From Kingella sp. (in: b-proteobacteria) (GTDB lineage Bacteria; Pseudomonadota; Gammaproteobacteria; Burkholderiales; Neisseriaceae), in contig NZ_JAUMZV010000027.1 of the NCBI RefSeq assembly GCF_030527935.1, positions 1 through 30,357 on the forward strand: 30,357 bases of DNA. The letters run 5' to 3'. The translations under genes and the position numbers were made by a program. The notes below the pieces were generated by a model that did no database searches, was not told where the DNA came from, and saw only the letters and a list, made by a program, of their open reading frames with translations. Positions 7,014 to 13,801 of this stretch are shown piece after piece; positions within the stretch are counted from its first letter, which is position 1, and every line of letters begins with the position of its first letter.

Positions 7014-7598
7014 TCAAACCACCACCACCCCAAACTCCCCTAACGCCCCCACCAACCAAAAAATCGGCAGCCCAATCAACGCATTCGGGTCAGAACACAC
7101 CACCCGCTCCAACAACGCCGCCCCCAAGCCTTCGCTCTTCGCCGCCCCCGCGCAAAAAATCGCATCAGGCTCACGCGCCAAATACCGCCCAATCTGCCCC
7201 GCCGACAACGCCCGCATCCGCACCACCGTCTCATCCACGTGTGATTTGATGCAGCCTGAAACCGAATCCAACACACACACCGCGCTGTAAAACACAATCT
7301 CCCGCCCCGATAGCTCCGCCAGCATCGCCGCCGCCCTTTCCACCGACATCGGCTTGCCCAACTGCCGCCCATCGCACCAAGCCACTTGGTCCGCCCCAAT
7401 AATCAAATGCGCAGGAAACTGCCCCGCCAGCGATTTCGCCTTGCCCACCGCCAACCGCAACGCCGTATCCCGCGCCAATTCCCCCGCCAAAGGCGACTCA
7501 TCAAACACAGGTTTGCCTACCACAAAATCCAAGCCCAAAGCCGCCAACTGCCGCCGCCGAAACACCGAAGAAGAACCCAAAACCACAGGCAACGCCAT
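7014..7598 (-). CDS. yceF: Maf family nucleotide pyrophosphatase, YceF type
   Basis: A 194-residue protein of the Maf/YceF family, which hydrolyses non-canonical or modified nucleoside triphosphates; E. coli YceF prefers 7-methyl-GTP. Visible family motifs are LGSSSVFRRRQL at the N-terminus, DESPL, HLIIGADQVAWCDGRQLGKP in the active-site region and CAGAAKSEGLG near the C-terminus. It is divergent from yceD with 59 bases between, the same arrangement as yceF/yceD in E. coli, which favours the YceF subgroup. A DUS-like variant lies in frame (SGCIKS). The C-terminus LGEFGVVVV is unremarkable and length is typical. Confidence 0.9.
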   Translation of the reverse strand: MALPVVLGSSSVFRRRQLAALGLDFVVGKPVFDESPLAGELARDTALRLAVGKAKSLAGQFPAHLIIGADQVAWCDGRQLGKPMSVERAAAMLAELSGREIVFYSAVCVLDSVSGCIKSHVDETVVRMRALSAGQIGRYLAREPDAIFCAGAAKSEGLGAALLERVVCSDPNALIGLPIFWLVGALGEFGVVVV

Positions 7599-7619
7599 CG
7601 CGCCACTCCCTTAAAAATA

Positions 7620-7648
7620 TTGACTAAACAAACGCAAAATTATATCAT
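7620..7648 (+). promoter_or_regulatory. Candidate promoter for yceD
   Basis: TTGACT at 7620-7625 and TATCAT at 7643-7648 are separated by 17 bases, a good sigma-70 match. Transcription would start near 7655, only a few bases before the yceD ATG at 7658, which also lacks a ribosome site. Confidence 0.5.
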
Positions 7649-7657
7649 GCGCCGTTT

Positions 7658-8158
7658 ATGTTAAACCGAATACTGATTGATTCCCAAGCGTTCACCGCCA
7701 AGCAAGAAACCCTGCAAGGCAACGTCTCGCTCAACCAACTAGACGAACGCATCTGGACGCACGATTTCATCAACTTGTCATCATCCATCGCCTACACCCT
7801 AACAGGTGGCACAGATAAATGGCAACGCCCCTATTTAACGCTCACCCTTTCAGGCTGCCTACCCCTGCAATGCCAACGCTGTATGCAACCCACAGAATTT
7901 GCGTTAAACGAAAACGTGCGAATTGTTCTGTTTGAAAACGAAGAAACACTAGACGAAGCCATGCTCGCCGATGAAGACCTCGAAGGCATGGTGCAAGAAC
8001 CCGAAATAGACGTTTTCTCGCTTATTGAAGACCAAATCCTAATGGCTTTGCCGTTTTCCCCCAAGCACGAACAATGCGGCAACGCCCAACCAGAAGCCAA
8101 CAATCAAAGCAAACCCAATCCCTTTGCCGCGCTGGCAGGATTGAAAAAATCGGGCTAA
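7658..8158 (+). CDS. yceD: YceD/DUF177 family protein (23S rRNA accumulation)
   Basis: A 166-residue YceD-family protein. In E. coli and plants, relatives are needed for normal 23S rRNA accumulation. Family features are the paired cysteines in LQCQRCMQP (about residue 70), LFENEETLDEAM, and the conserved VFSLIEDQILMALPFSPKH stretch near the C-terminus, followed by a low-complexity tail. An in-frame DUS at 7849-7860 encodes LSGCLPL next to the cysteine pair. The gene directly precedes rpmF, the usual partner. The ATG at 7658 matches Neisseria homologues as I recall them, but has no ribosome site. Confidence 0.92.
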   Translation: MLNRILIDSQAFTAKQETLQGNVSLNQLDERIWTHDFINLSSSIAYTLTGGTDKWQRPYLTLTLSGCLPLQCQRCMQPTEFALNENVRIVLFENEETLDEAMLADEDLEGMVQEPEIDVFSLIEDQILMALPFSPKHEQCGNAQPEANNQSKPNPFAALAGLKKSG

Positions 8159-8191
8159 CTTTTTTATCTTTCATTCAATTAGGAGTTCAAA

Positions 8192-8371
8192 ATGGCTGTT
8201 CAACAGAACAAAAAATCCCCTTCACGCCGCGGTATGCACCGTTCACACGATGCGCTCACCGCTCCCGCATTGTCCGTAGATGGCGTAACAGGCGAAGTGC
8301 ATCGCCCACACCACATTTCTCCCAACGGAATGTATCGTGGTCGCAAAGTAGCCAAAGCCAAAGGCGAATAA
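8192..8371 (+). CDS. rpmF: 50S ribosomal protein L32
   Basis: A 59-residue protein, MAVQQNKKSPSRRGMHRSHD at the start, the hallmark of bacterial L32, ending in the basic YRGRKVAKAKGE. L32 is part of the large ribosomal subunit. AGGAG lies ten bases upstream of the ATG, a strong site. It follows yceD by 33 bases, the conserved yceD-rpmF pair. This copy lacks the four zinc-binding cysteines found in some L32 proteins. Confidence 0.97.
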   Translation: MAVQQNKKSPSRRGMHRSHDALTAPALSVDGVTGEVHRPHHISPNGMYRGRKVAKAKGE

Positions 8372-8383
8372 GCACAACGGCGC

Positions 8384-8425
8384 AAAAGCCAGCGATTGAG
8401 CAACAGCAATATCGGCTGGCTTTTT
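8384..8425 (+). terminator. Rho-independent terminator after rpmF
   Basis: AAAAGCCAGC at 8384-8393 pairs with GCTGGCTTTT at 8415-8424, followed by more T. It lies 12 bases past the rpmF stop, so the yceD-rpmF transcript probably ends here and the next gene has its own promoter or depends on readthrough. Confidence 0.75.
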
Positions 8426-8508
8426 CGTATCAACCATTTTCAGGCTGTCTACTCTCACACTTCATGCAGCCTGAAAACCCATCCCAGCAACCCAAAGCGA
8501 GCATTCCC

Positions 8509-9048
8509 ATGGTACAAAAAATTTGGTACACCTACGATGACATCCATCGCACCGTGAAACACATCGCCCAAAAAATCAACGAAGCAGGCATCCAATACGA
8601 TGCCATGATAGCCATCGGCGGCGGCGGCTTCATCCCCGCCCGAATGCTGCGCACTTTTCTAGACATCCCCATCTACGCCGTAACCACCGCCTATTATCTC
8701 AACGAAACCGATGGCCGCACCGCCGACACCGTGCAGAAAATCCAATGGCTAGACCCCATCCCCGCCGAATTGCAAGGCAAAAACGTGTTGGTGGTGGACG
8801 AAGTGGACGACAGCCGCACCACCATGCGCTTTGTGCTAGACGAATTGGAACGCGATGGCTTCAAAAAAATTGGCGTGGCGGTGATTCACAACAAACTCAA
8901 ACCCAAAGCCGCCGAGCTGCCCGCAGACGTTGCCTATTTTAGCGGCGTAGAAATTGAAGACTGGTGGATAAACTACCCGTGGGATGCCACCGATATTGAA
9001 GCGCACAACCACCGCGCCGCCAAAGGCGTTCATTCAGACGAAGAATAA
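8509..9048 (+). CDS. Purine-type phosphoribosyltransferase
   Basis: A 179-residue type I phosphoribosyltransferase. The PRPP-binding loop VLVVDEVDDSRTT lies at residues 93-105, and the pyrophosphate-loop region AIGGGGFIPARML at about 35-47. The C-terminal WWINYPWDAT resembles hypoxanthine/xanthine-guanine enzymes, which salvage purine bases by joining them to PRPP. The exact base cannot be read from the sequence. I chose the ATG at 8509 because the in-frame sequence upstream runs through a DUS-like repeat and the rpmF region; an ATG at 8464 is possible but less likely. The gene sits between rpmF and plsX, an uncommon place for it compared with E. coli. Confidence 0.88.
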   Translation: MVQKIWYTYDDIHRTVKHIAQKINEAGIQYDAMIAIGGGGFIPARMLRTFLDIPIYAVTTAYYLNETDGRTADTVQKIQWLDPIPAELQGKNVLVVDEVDDSRTTMRFVLDELERDGFKKIGVAVIHNKLKPKAAELPADVAYFSGVEIEDWWINYPWDATDIEAHNHRAAKGVHSDEE

Positions 9049-9085
9049 GAACCTGAATGCAAGTTCTAACAAGCAACAACCCCTT

Positions 9086-9185
9086 TTCAGGCTGCCTGAA
9101 ACCCCAAAAAGCGTTTCAGGCAGCCTGAAACCGTTTTACAATACCCCATTAAATATTGATTATTCGCACACAAAGGCAGCCTGAA
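9086..9185. repeat. DUS cluster upstream of plsX
   Basis: Three exact DUS copies at 9086-9097 (inverted), 9118-9129 and 9174-9185 lie between the phosphoribosyltransferase and plsX. The first pair, TTTTCAGGCTGCCTGAAA and TTTCAGGCAGCCTGAAA, are each close to self-complementary and may form hairpins that end the upstream transcript. Confidence 0.7.
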
Positions 9186-9237
9186 ACCCCATTCACAAGC
9201 CTTGCCCCAAGCGAAAATCACCACAAAGGAAACCAAA

Positions 9238-10251
9238 ATGATAACCCTATCCGTAGATGCCATGGGTGGCGACATTGGTCTCGCCGTAACCGCGCCCGCT
9301 GCCACCAATTTTCTACAACGCCGTCCCGATGCCCAACTCATCATGGTGGGCGACCAAGCCCAAATTCAAACCGCGCTGCAACAAACCAACGCCCCTATGA
9401 CGCGCATCAGCATCGTGCACGCCAGCGAAATTGTTGGCATGGACGAAGCCCCGCAATACGCGCTCAAAAACAAAAAAGATTCATCCATGCGCATCGCCAT
9501 CCAGCAAGTTAAAGACGGCAACGCCCAAGCCGCCGTATCCGCAGGCAACACAGGCGCGCTTATGGCAACCGCCCGCTTCGTACTCAAAACCCTGCCCCAT
9601 ATAGACCGCCCCGCCATCGCCAAATTTCTCCCCGCCGAAAACGACAGCCTAACCCTAATGCTAGACCTTGGCGCAAACGTGGACAGCACCCCCGAGCAAC
9701 TCCACCAATTCGCCATCATGGGCAACGAACTCTACCGCGCCCTTTATCCCAGCCAAAACGCTCCCAAAATCGGCTTACTCAACATCGGTACAGAAGACAT
9801 CAAAGGCACAGAAATCGTCAAACAAGCCTTTCAATTGCTCCAACAAAGTCCCATCAACTTCATTGGCAACATAGAAGCCAACCAAATATACAGAGATCAA
9901 GCAGACATCGTGATTGCCGACGGCTTTGTGGGCAACATCGTGCTCAAAACCATAGAAGGCACAGCAGGCTTCATGGCGGGCATCATCAAACAAGAATTTC
10001 AACGCAACCTATACACCCAATTCAGCGCACTCACCGCCTTGCCCGTGCTCAAAAATTTCAAACGTCGCCTAGACCCACGCCGCTACAATGGCGCAATCTT
10101 TCTCGGCTTGCGTGGCATCGTCGTCAAAAGCCACGGTGGCACCGATGCCACAGGCTTCGCCTTCGCCCTAGAAGAAGCCTACCAAGAAGCCCAAGCCGAC
10201 AGCATAACCAAAATTGAACAAGGCATCAGCGAAAAACTCGCCACCGCGTAA
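9238..10251 (+). CDS. plsX: Phosphate acyltransferase PlsX
   Basis: A 337-residue peripheral membrane enzyme that converts acyl-ACP and phosphate to acyl-phosphate, the first step of the PlsX/PlsY route to phosphatidic acid. The N-terminus MITLSVDAMGGD is the family signature, followed by SAGNTGALMATARF, NIGTEDIKGTE, IVIADGFVGNIVLKT and the C-terminal FLGLRGIVVKSHGGTDA. The ATG at 9238 was chosen over the in-frame ATG at 9202 because of the conserved start and AAAGGA at 9224-9229. It is downstream of yceD-rpmF as in many proteobacteria. fabH, which often follows plsX, is not present here; a porin gene comes next. Confidence 0.96.
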   Translation: MITLSVDAMGGDIGLAVTAPAATNFLQRRPDAQLIMVGDQAQIQTALQQTNAPMTRISIVHASEIVGMDEAPQYALKNKKDSSMRIAIQQVKDGNAQAAVSAGNTGALMATARFVLKTLPHIDRPAIAKFLPAENDSLTLMLDLGANVDSTPEQLHQFAIMGNELYRALYPSQNAPKIGLLNIGTEDIKGTEIVKQAFQLLQQSPINFIGNIEANQIYRDQADIVIADGFVGNIVLKTIEGTAGFMAGIIKQEFQRNLYTQFSALTALPVLKNFKRRLDPRRYNGAIFLGLRGIVVKSHGGTDATGFAFALEEAYQEAQADSITKIEQGISEKLATA

Positions 10252-10475
10252 CAATGGGTAACAGCTCGCAGTCTAAGACGGCCTGAAAACGTCAAGCTGC
10301 CACCATCGCACACACAAAAAAGCAACACATAATTAAACAGCAAAAAATAAATTTGCAAAAAAACAACACTATTTTATTCTGTAAAATTGTTTTATTAAAC
10401 AACAAAATAAAGCAAAACAACCAAAATAAAACCAAAAATCCCAAAGTATGTTCAACACAAAAGCAAAAAATAAGT
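10252..10475. other. AT-rich non-coding stretch upstream of the porin
   Basis: A DUS variant (GGCCTGAAAAC, near 10280) is followed by a strongly A/T-rich tract with several AAAACAA and AAAATAA runs. I see no credible gene. The tract lies just upstream of the candidate porin promoter and could serve as an UP-like element or a binding site for nucleoid proteins. Confidence 0.5.
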
Positions 10476-10504
10476 TTGTTTTTTTCTCTCAAAATAGCTA
10501 TATT
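10476..10504 (+). promoter_or_regulatory. Candidate promoter of the porin gene
   Basis: TTGTTT at 10476-10481 and TATATT at 10499-10504 are separated by 17 bases. The predicted start near 10511 gives a leader of about 110 bases before the porin ATG, with a good AAGGA ribosome site at its end. Confidence 0.55.
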
Positions 10505-10621
10505 AGCGACTGCGAACTGCAAGGCTCATGATTGATTGAGCTTAACAGGGATTAAAAGCGCTCATTTGAGCACATTTAATTCTTTTCAAAACTTGTTTAA
10601 GTAAACATAAGGAATACAGAA

Positions 10622-11680
10622 ATGAAAAAAACTCTGATTGCTTTGGCTTTAGTTTCATTGTCAACTGCTTCTATGGCAGACGTAATTTTGTACGGTCAAA
10701 TCAAAGGTGGTGTTGAAACTACTTTTGGTAACAAATTTGGCAAAGACAAAAACAAAGGTTCAACTACTCAAATCGTTGACTACGGTTCACGTATCGGTTT
10801 CAAAGGTCATGAACACCTGACTGACAACTTGGATGCTATTTGGCAAGTTGAATCTAAAGTAGATATTGGTGGTGGTTCTGGTCGCACATTCAATACTCGT
10901 GATTCTTTCATTGGTTTGAAAGGTGGCTTCGGTACTGTTAAAGTAGGTTACCAAGAAACTCCTGTTCACGAATTGAACGGTAAACTAGACCAATGGGAAT
11001 ACGACTCTGCTGCTGCTGGTTTGGGTGTATTTACTCGTGGTACTGATGCTAACCGTCGCGCAACTGCGATTAGCTACCAAACTCCTGATTTGTCTGGTTT
11101 CACTGCAAAAGCTTACTACTCACCTAGCGAGCAAGAAAACGGTGAAAATACTAACGCACTAGGTAACCACGACTCAAAAGCAAAAGGCATCTATGGTTTG
11201 AGCGCAAGCTACAAAAACTCTGGTTTCTTTGCTGATGTTGCTGGTGTATATGCACGTGGCACTACTGCTGCTGTTGCTGCTGGTAAAAAAGGTGGCTACC
11301 AAGCATTGGTACAAGCTGGTTACGAAAGCGACAAATGGTTGGCTGGCTTAGCTTACCAACGTTCACAACGCGTAGAACGTGCTGACTCTGTATTGAACGC
11401 AGATGCTGACAAAGTAAACGAAGTTGCATTGTCTGGTGCTTACACTCTTAACGATGCTTTAAGCTTAAAAGGTTCTTTTGCTTACGGCTTCGGTATTAAA
11501 GATATTGACGGTAACAAAATTGCTGGTAACGGCAAATACTACCAAGGTATTGTAGGTGCTGACTATGCATTGTCTAAACGTACAATCGTTAATGGTCAAT
11601 ATGGTTACCTGCAATCTGGTAAAGGTGAATCTAAACTCAAAACTAACGTAGTTAGTGTTGGTATGAAACACAAATTCTAA
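10622..11680 (+). CDS. Outer-membrane porin, Neisseria PorA/PorB family
   Basis: A 352-residue trimeric-porin type protein. The signal peptide is residues 1-19, cut after ASMA, and the mature protein starts DVILYGQIKGG, like Neisseria porins. Motifs include SRIGFKGHEHLTDNLDAIWQ, GLKGGFGTVKVGYQ and the terminal strand ending KHKF, where the final phenylalanine is the BAM recognition signal. Expected to form a 16-strand barrel for diffusion of small solutes. Codon use differs from its neighbours (many GGT, GCT, ACT and AAC codons, fewer C-rich ones), as in very highly expressed genes. It has its own promoter and a strong terminator, so it is monocistronic. Which porin class it belongs to cannot be told from this. 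Confidence 0.93.
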   Translation: MKKTLIALALVSLSTASMADVILYGQIKGGVETTFGNKFGKDKNKGSTTQIVDYGSRIGFKGHEHLTDNLDAIWQVESKVDIGGGSGRTFNTRDSFIGLKGGFGTVKVGYQETPVHELNGKLDQWEYDSAAAGLGVFTRGTDANRRATAISYQTPDLSGFTAKAYYSPSEQENGENTNALGNHDSKAKGIYGLSASYKNSGFFADVAGVYARGTTAAVAAGKKGGYQALVQAGYESDKWLAGLAYQRSQRVERADSVLNADADKVNEVALSGAYTLNDALSLKGSFAYGFGIKDIDGNKIAGNGKYYQGIVGADYALSKRTIVNGQYGYLQSGKGESKLKTNVVSVGMKHKF

Positions 11681-11707
11681 TCTGAGATTATTCAGGCTTA
11701 GAATGAT

Positions 11708-11738
11708 AAAACTCCCCACGAAAGTGGGGAGTTTTTTT
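11708..11738 (+). terminator. Rho-independent terminator of the porin gene
   Basis: A perfect 9-bp stem, ACTCCCCAC / GTGGGGAGT, closes a GAAA tetraloop at 11720-11723 and is followed by a run of seven T. A textbook terminator 28 bases past the stop. Confidence 0.93.
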
Positions 11739-11765
11739 GTTTAGGAATTTATGGTTTCCATAAAG

Positions 11766-11810
11766 AAGCAGCCTGAAACCTTTATTTCATCGGTTTCAGG
11801 CTGCTTTTTT
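11766..11810 (+). terminator. DUS-variant hairpin with T run
   Basis: AAGCAGCCTGAAACC at 11766-11780 pairs with its complement at 11792-11806, followed by a T run to 11810. It is a second terminator after the porin, built from DUS variants with AAGC instead of AGGC. Confidence 0.7.
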
Positions 11811-11821
11811 GTTTGTTTTTA

Positions 11822-11960
11822 GGTGGTGTCCTAAAAAGTATGCTGCACTACTGACTGTTTCTTCCCCCGCTGGCGGGAGAGGGAACAGATTGCAGAGCTT
11901 TTAATCAGTACTGCTGGCTATCAACAATAATCAAACCAGCATACTTTTTAGGACATCACC
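11822..11960. mobile_element. Small inverted-repeat element, intact copy 3
   Basis: A 139-bp non-coding element in the opposite orientation to copy 1. Its ends are GGTGGTGTCCTAAAAAGTAT on the left and the complement on the right (GGACATCACC at 11951-11960). It is flanked by an exact 8-bp target duplication TGTTTTTA at 11814-11821 and 11961-11968. The interior matches the reverse complement of copy 1, including the CCCGCTGGCGGG hairpin. It landed directly next to the stop codon of the Nif3-like gene. Confidence 0.85.
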
Positions 11961-11968
11961 TGTTTTTA

Positions 11969-12721
11969 TTACGCTGGATTATTCTCATCAAAAAACTGCA
12001 CTTTTACGCCAAACTGTTGTGCGAGTGCATCGCCTAATGCTTGGATGCCGTATCTCTCAGTGGCGTGGTGTCCTGCGGCGATGAATGCTGTGCCTGTCTC
12101 GTTGGCAAGATGATATTGCGCTTCGGAGATTTCGCCTGTGAGATACACGTCTGCGCCTGCGTCTATGGCAGCCTGAAAATACCATTGTGCACCGCCTGTG
12201 CACCATGCGATGCGGTTAAGCGGTTGGTTGGGGTTACCGATGATGGTGGGTGTTCTGCCTAATGTTTGTTCAACTGCTTGGGCAAGCTGGGCGAGCGTGC
12301 GTTGGTTTTCGGGGAGTGTGCCGATGTTGAGTAGGTTTTGTTCGCCGAATGTGTTTTCAGGCTGCCAATGGAGTTGGGTGGCGAGTTGGGCGTTGTTGCC
12401 CAGCGCGGGATGGGCATCCAGTGGTAGATGGTAGCCAATTAGGTTGATATTGTGGGCGAGTAGGGCGGCGATGCGTTGCTTTTTCCAGCCGATGATGGCG
12501 GTTGGTTCGCTGCGCCAAAATAAGCCGTGGTGCACAAGCAGGGTGTCTGCGCCTTGTACGATGGCGTGGTTGATGGCGGCTTGGCTGGCGGTTACGGCGG
12601 TGATGATGTGGCGGATTGAGTCGCTGCCTTCAATTTGCAAGCCGTTGGGTGCGCCGTCTTTGAATAGCTGGGGTTGCAGGGTTTGGTCGCACCAGTTGAG
12701 CAGGGTTTGGCGTGAGGTCAT
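11969..12721 (-). CDS. Nif3-like dinuclear metal-centre protein (YbgI family)
   Basis: A 250-residue protein of the Nif3/YbgI (GTP cyclohydrolase I type 2-like) family, toroidal hexamers with two metal ions per subunit and a poorly defined role. Family motifs visible are NGLQIEG, TAVTAS, LLVHHGLFW (metal-binding histidines), GYHLPLDAHP and, near the C-terminus, YLTGEISEAQYH and AAGHHATER. AAGGAA is upstream of the ATG at 12721. DUS variants are in frame (FQAAID, WQPENTF). The stop codon is immediately preceded on the plus strand by the target duplication of the small mobile element, so the insertion replaced the native 3' flank without truncating the gene. Confidence 0.9.
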   Translation of the reverse strand: MTSRQTLLNWCDQTLQPQLFKDGAPNGLQIEGSDSIRHIITAVTASQAAINHAIVQGADTLLVHHGLFWRSEPTAIIGWKKQRIAALLAHNINLIGYHLPLDAHPALGNNAQLATQLHWQPENTFGEQNLLNIGTLPENQRTLAQLAQAVEQTLGRTPTIIGNPNQPLNRIAWCTGGAQWYFQAAIDAGADVYLTGEISEAQYHLANETGTAFIAAGHHATERYGIQALGDALAQQFGVKVQFFDENNPA

Positions 12722-12789
12722 GGTTGTTCCTTGTGTGCAATGGATGGGAAGGCAGCTTGAAAACGGATTTTGAAATGGGGGGGGAGTAA

Positions 12790-12835
12790 GTTTCAGCCCA
12801 CGCGGTTATTCCATAGTAAGCGCGTGGGCTGAAAC
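12790..12835. repeat. Perfect 15-bp inverted repeat between nirV and the Nif3-like gene
   Basis: GTTTCAGCCCACGCG at 12790-12804 and its exact complement at 12821-12835 flank a 16-base loop. There is no T run on either side, so it is not a standard terminator. Function unknown; it could be a dispersed repeat or an RNA-processing site. Confidence 0.75.
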
Positions 12836-12881
12836 CTATTCAGTCAAGGCAGCCTGAAAATGGTTTTAGGCAGCCTGAAAA

Positions 12882-13619
12882 CTATTTGGCACAGCGAAAA
12901 CCCATGTTGTGCAACACAAAATTGGGCTGCAAGCTGGTGCGGATGCCGTAGCGCAGGAAAGCAGCGTAGTTGCTGGGGTCGCTGCTGTTTACTGCGCCTG
13001 TGCCGCAGAAATCAGCGGCTTTGAGCGTGCCTGATGTGATTTGGCTGCTGTTGAAATCGGATGTCCATTCCCAAATCAAGCCGTGCATATCGTACACGCC
13101 GTAGAAATTGGGTTTGTTTTGGCGGATGTTTTTTAAGCCTTTGCTGCCGTTTTCATACCAGCTCAAAATGGTGCGGTTGTAGCTGGGCTCGTTGCTGCCG
13201 TTGGCTTGCAGCTCGGATGCCAGCCCCACAAATTCCCATTCATCGTTGGTGGGCAGGTGCTTGCCTTGCGCGGCGCAATAGGCGTGGGCGGCAAACCATG
13301 AAACGTTGGTTACGGGTTTGTTGGCATCGGCGGCTTTGGGGCCGTTTTTGTCCCATTGTTTCAAGTAGTTTGGCTCGGCTTGCTTTGCGTCCACTTTGCC
13401 GCGTTGCCATTGCGGATGGGTTTTCACAAATTGGGCAAATTCGGCGTTGGTTACGGGCGTTTTGTCAATTTGAAACGCTTTTACGCTAATCATCGGCGTG
13501 TCTTTTTTGAGATACAGCGGGCGATAAGAGCCGCTGGGGATGCTCGCCATTTCCACGGCGTGCGCGCTAAGGCAGCCTGAAAATAGGGCGGCAAGCAGGA
13601 TGATGTGTTGGGGGCGCAT
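12882..13619 (-). CDS. nirV: NirV-like formylglycine-generating-enzyme family protein
   Basis: A 245-residue exported protein with an FGE-sulfatase (SUMF1-like) fold: IPSGSYRPL, FQIDKTPVTNAEFAQFV, PVTNVSWFAAHAYC, LPTNDEWEF, GVYDMHGLIWEWTSD and the C-terminal MGFRCAK. Close relatives next to copper nitrite reductase genes are called NirV; their role is not settled. The N-terminal 22 residues form a signal peptide. The FSGC within it might be read as a weak lipobox, but that stretch is encoded by an in-frame DUS (13570-13581), so a plain Sec signal is preferred. AAGGAA precedes the ATG. It lies downstream of aniA on the same strand, beyond an apparent terminator. Confidence 0.82.
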   Translation of the reverse strand: MRPQHIILLAALFSGCLSAHAVEMASIPSGSYRPLYLKKDTPMISVKAFQIDKTPVTNAEFAQFVKTHPQWQRGKVDAKQAEPNYLKQWDKNGPKAADANKPVTNVSWFAAHAYCAAQGKHLPTNDEWEFVGLASELQANGSNEPSYNRTILSWYENGSKGLKNIRQNKPNFYGVYDMHGLIWEWTSDFNSSQITSGTLKAADFCGTGAVNSSDPSNYAAFLRYGIRTSLQPNFVLHNMGFRCAK

Positions 13620-13638
13620 GATGATATTCCTTGTGGTA

Positions 13639-13743
13639 AGGCAGCCTGAAAAGTCATGAAATGGTTTAAGCGATGGCTATCATAAGGCAGCCTGAAAACG
13701 GATTGTACGCATTTTTGCGTAGTTAGGCGATTTCAGGCTGCCT
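13639..13743. repeat. DUS cluster between aniA and nirV
   Basis: Exact DUS copies at 13639-13650, 13685-13696 and 13732-13743 occupy the gap between aniA and nirV. The last two are inverted relative to each other and could pair. Confidence 0.7.
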
Positions 13744-13745
13744 TT

Positions 13746-13785
13746 AAAAAAGCTGCCTGAATCGTTGTTAAACAAATCAGGCAGC
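13746..13785 (-). terminator. Terminator downstream of aniA
   Basis: Read on the minus strand, GCTGCCTGA and TCAGGCAGC pair around a 16-base loop and are followed by a run of T (the A run at 13746-13751). It begins 17 bases after the aniA stop and is built from partial DUS arms. Confidence 0.75.
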
Positions 13786-13801
13786 CAATCTCTCAAACTA
13801 T

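Noticed and set aside
8074..8508. Long in-frame extension upstream of the phosphoribosyltransferase
   Set aside because: It overlaps the end of yceD and all of rpmF in another frame and crosses a DUS-like repeat; the family start is at 8509.
10353..10535. Small reading frame upstream of the porin
   Set aside because: Lys/Asn-rich translation of an AT-rich promoter region, with no ribosome site or conserved feature, and it overlaps the porin promoter.
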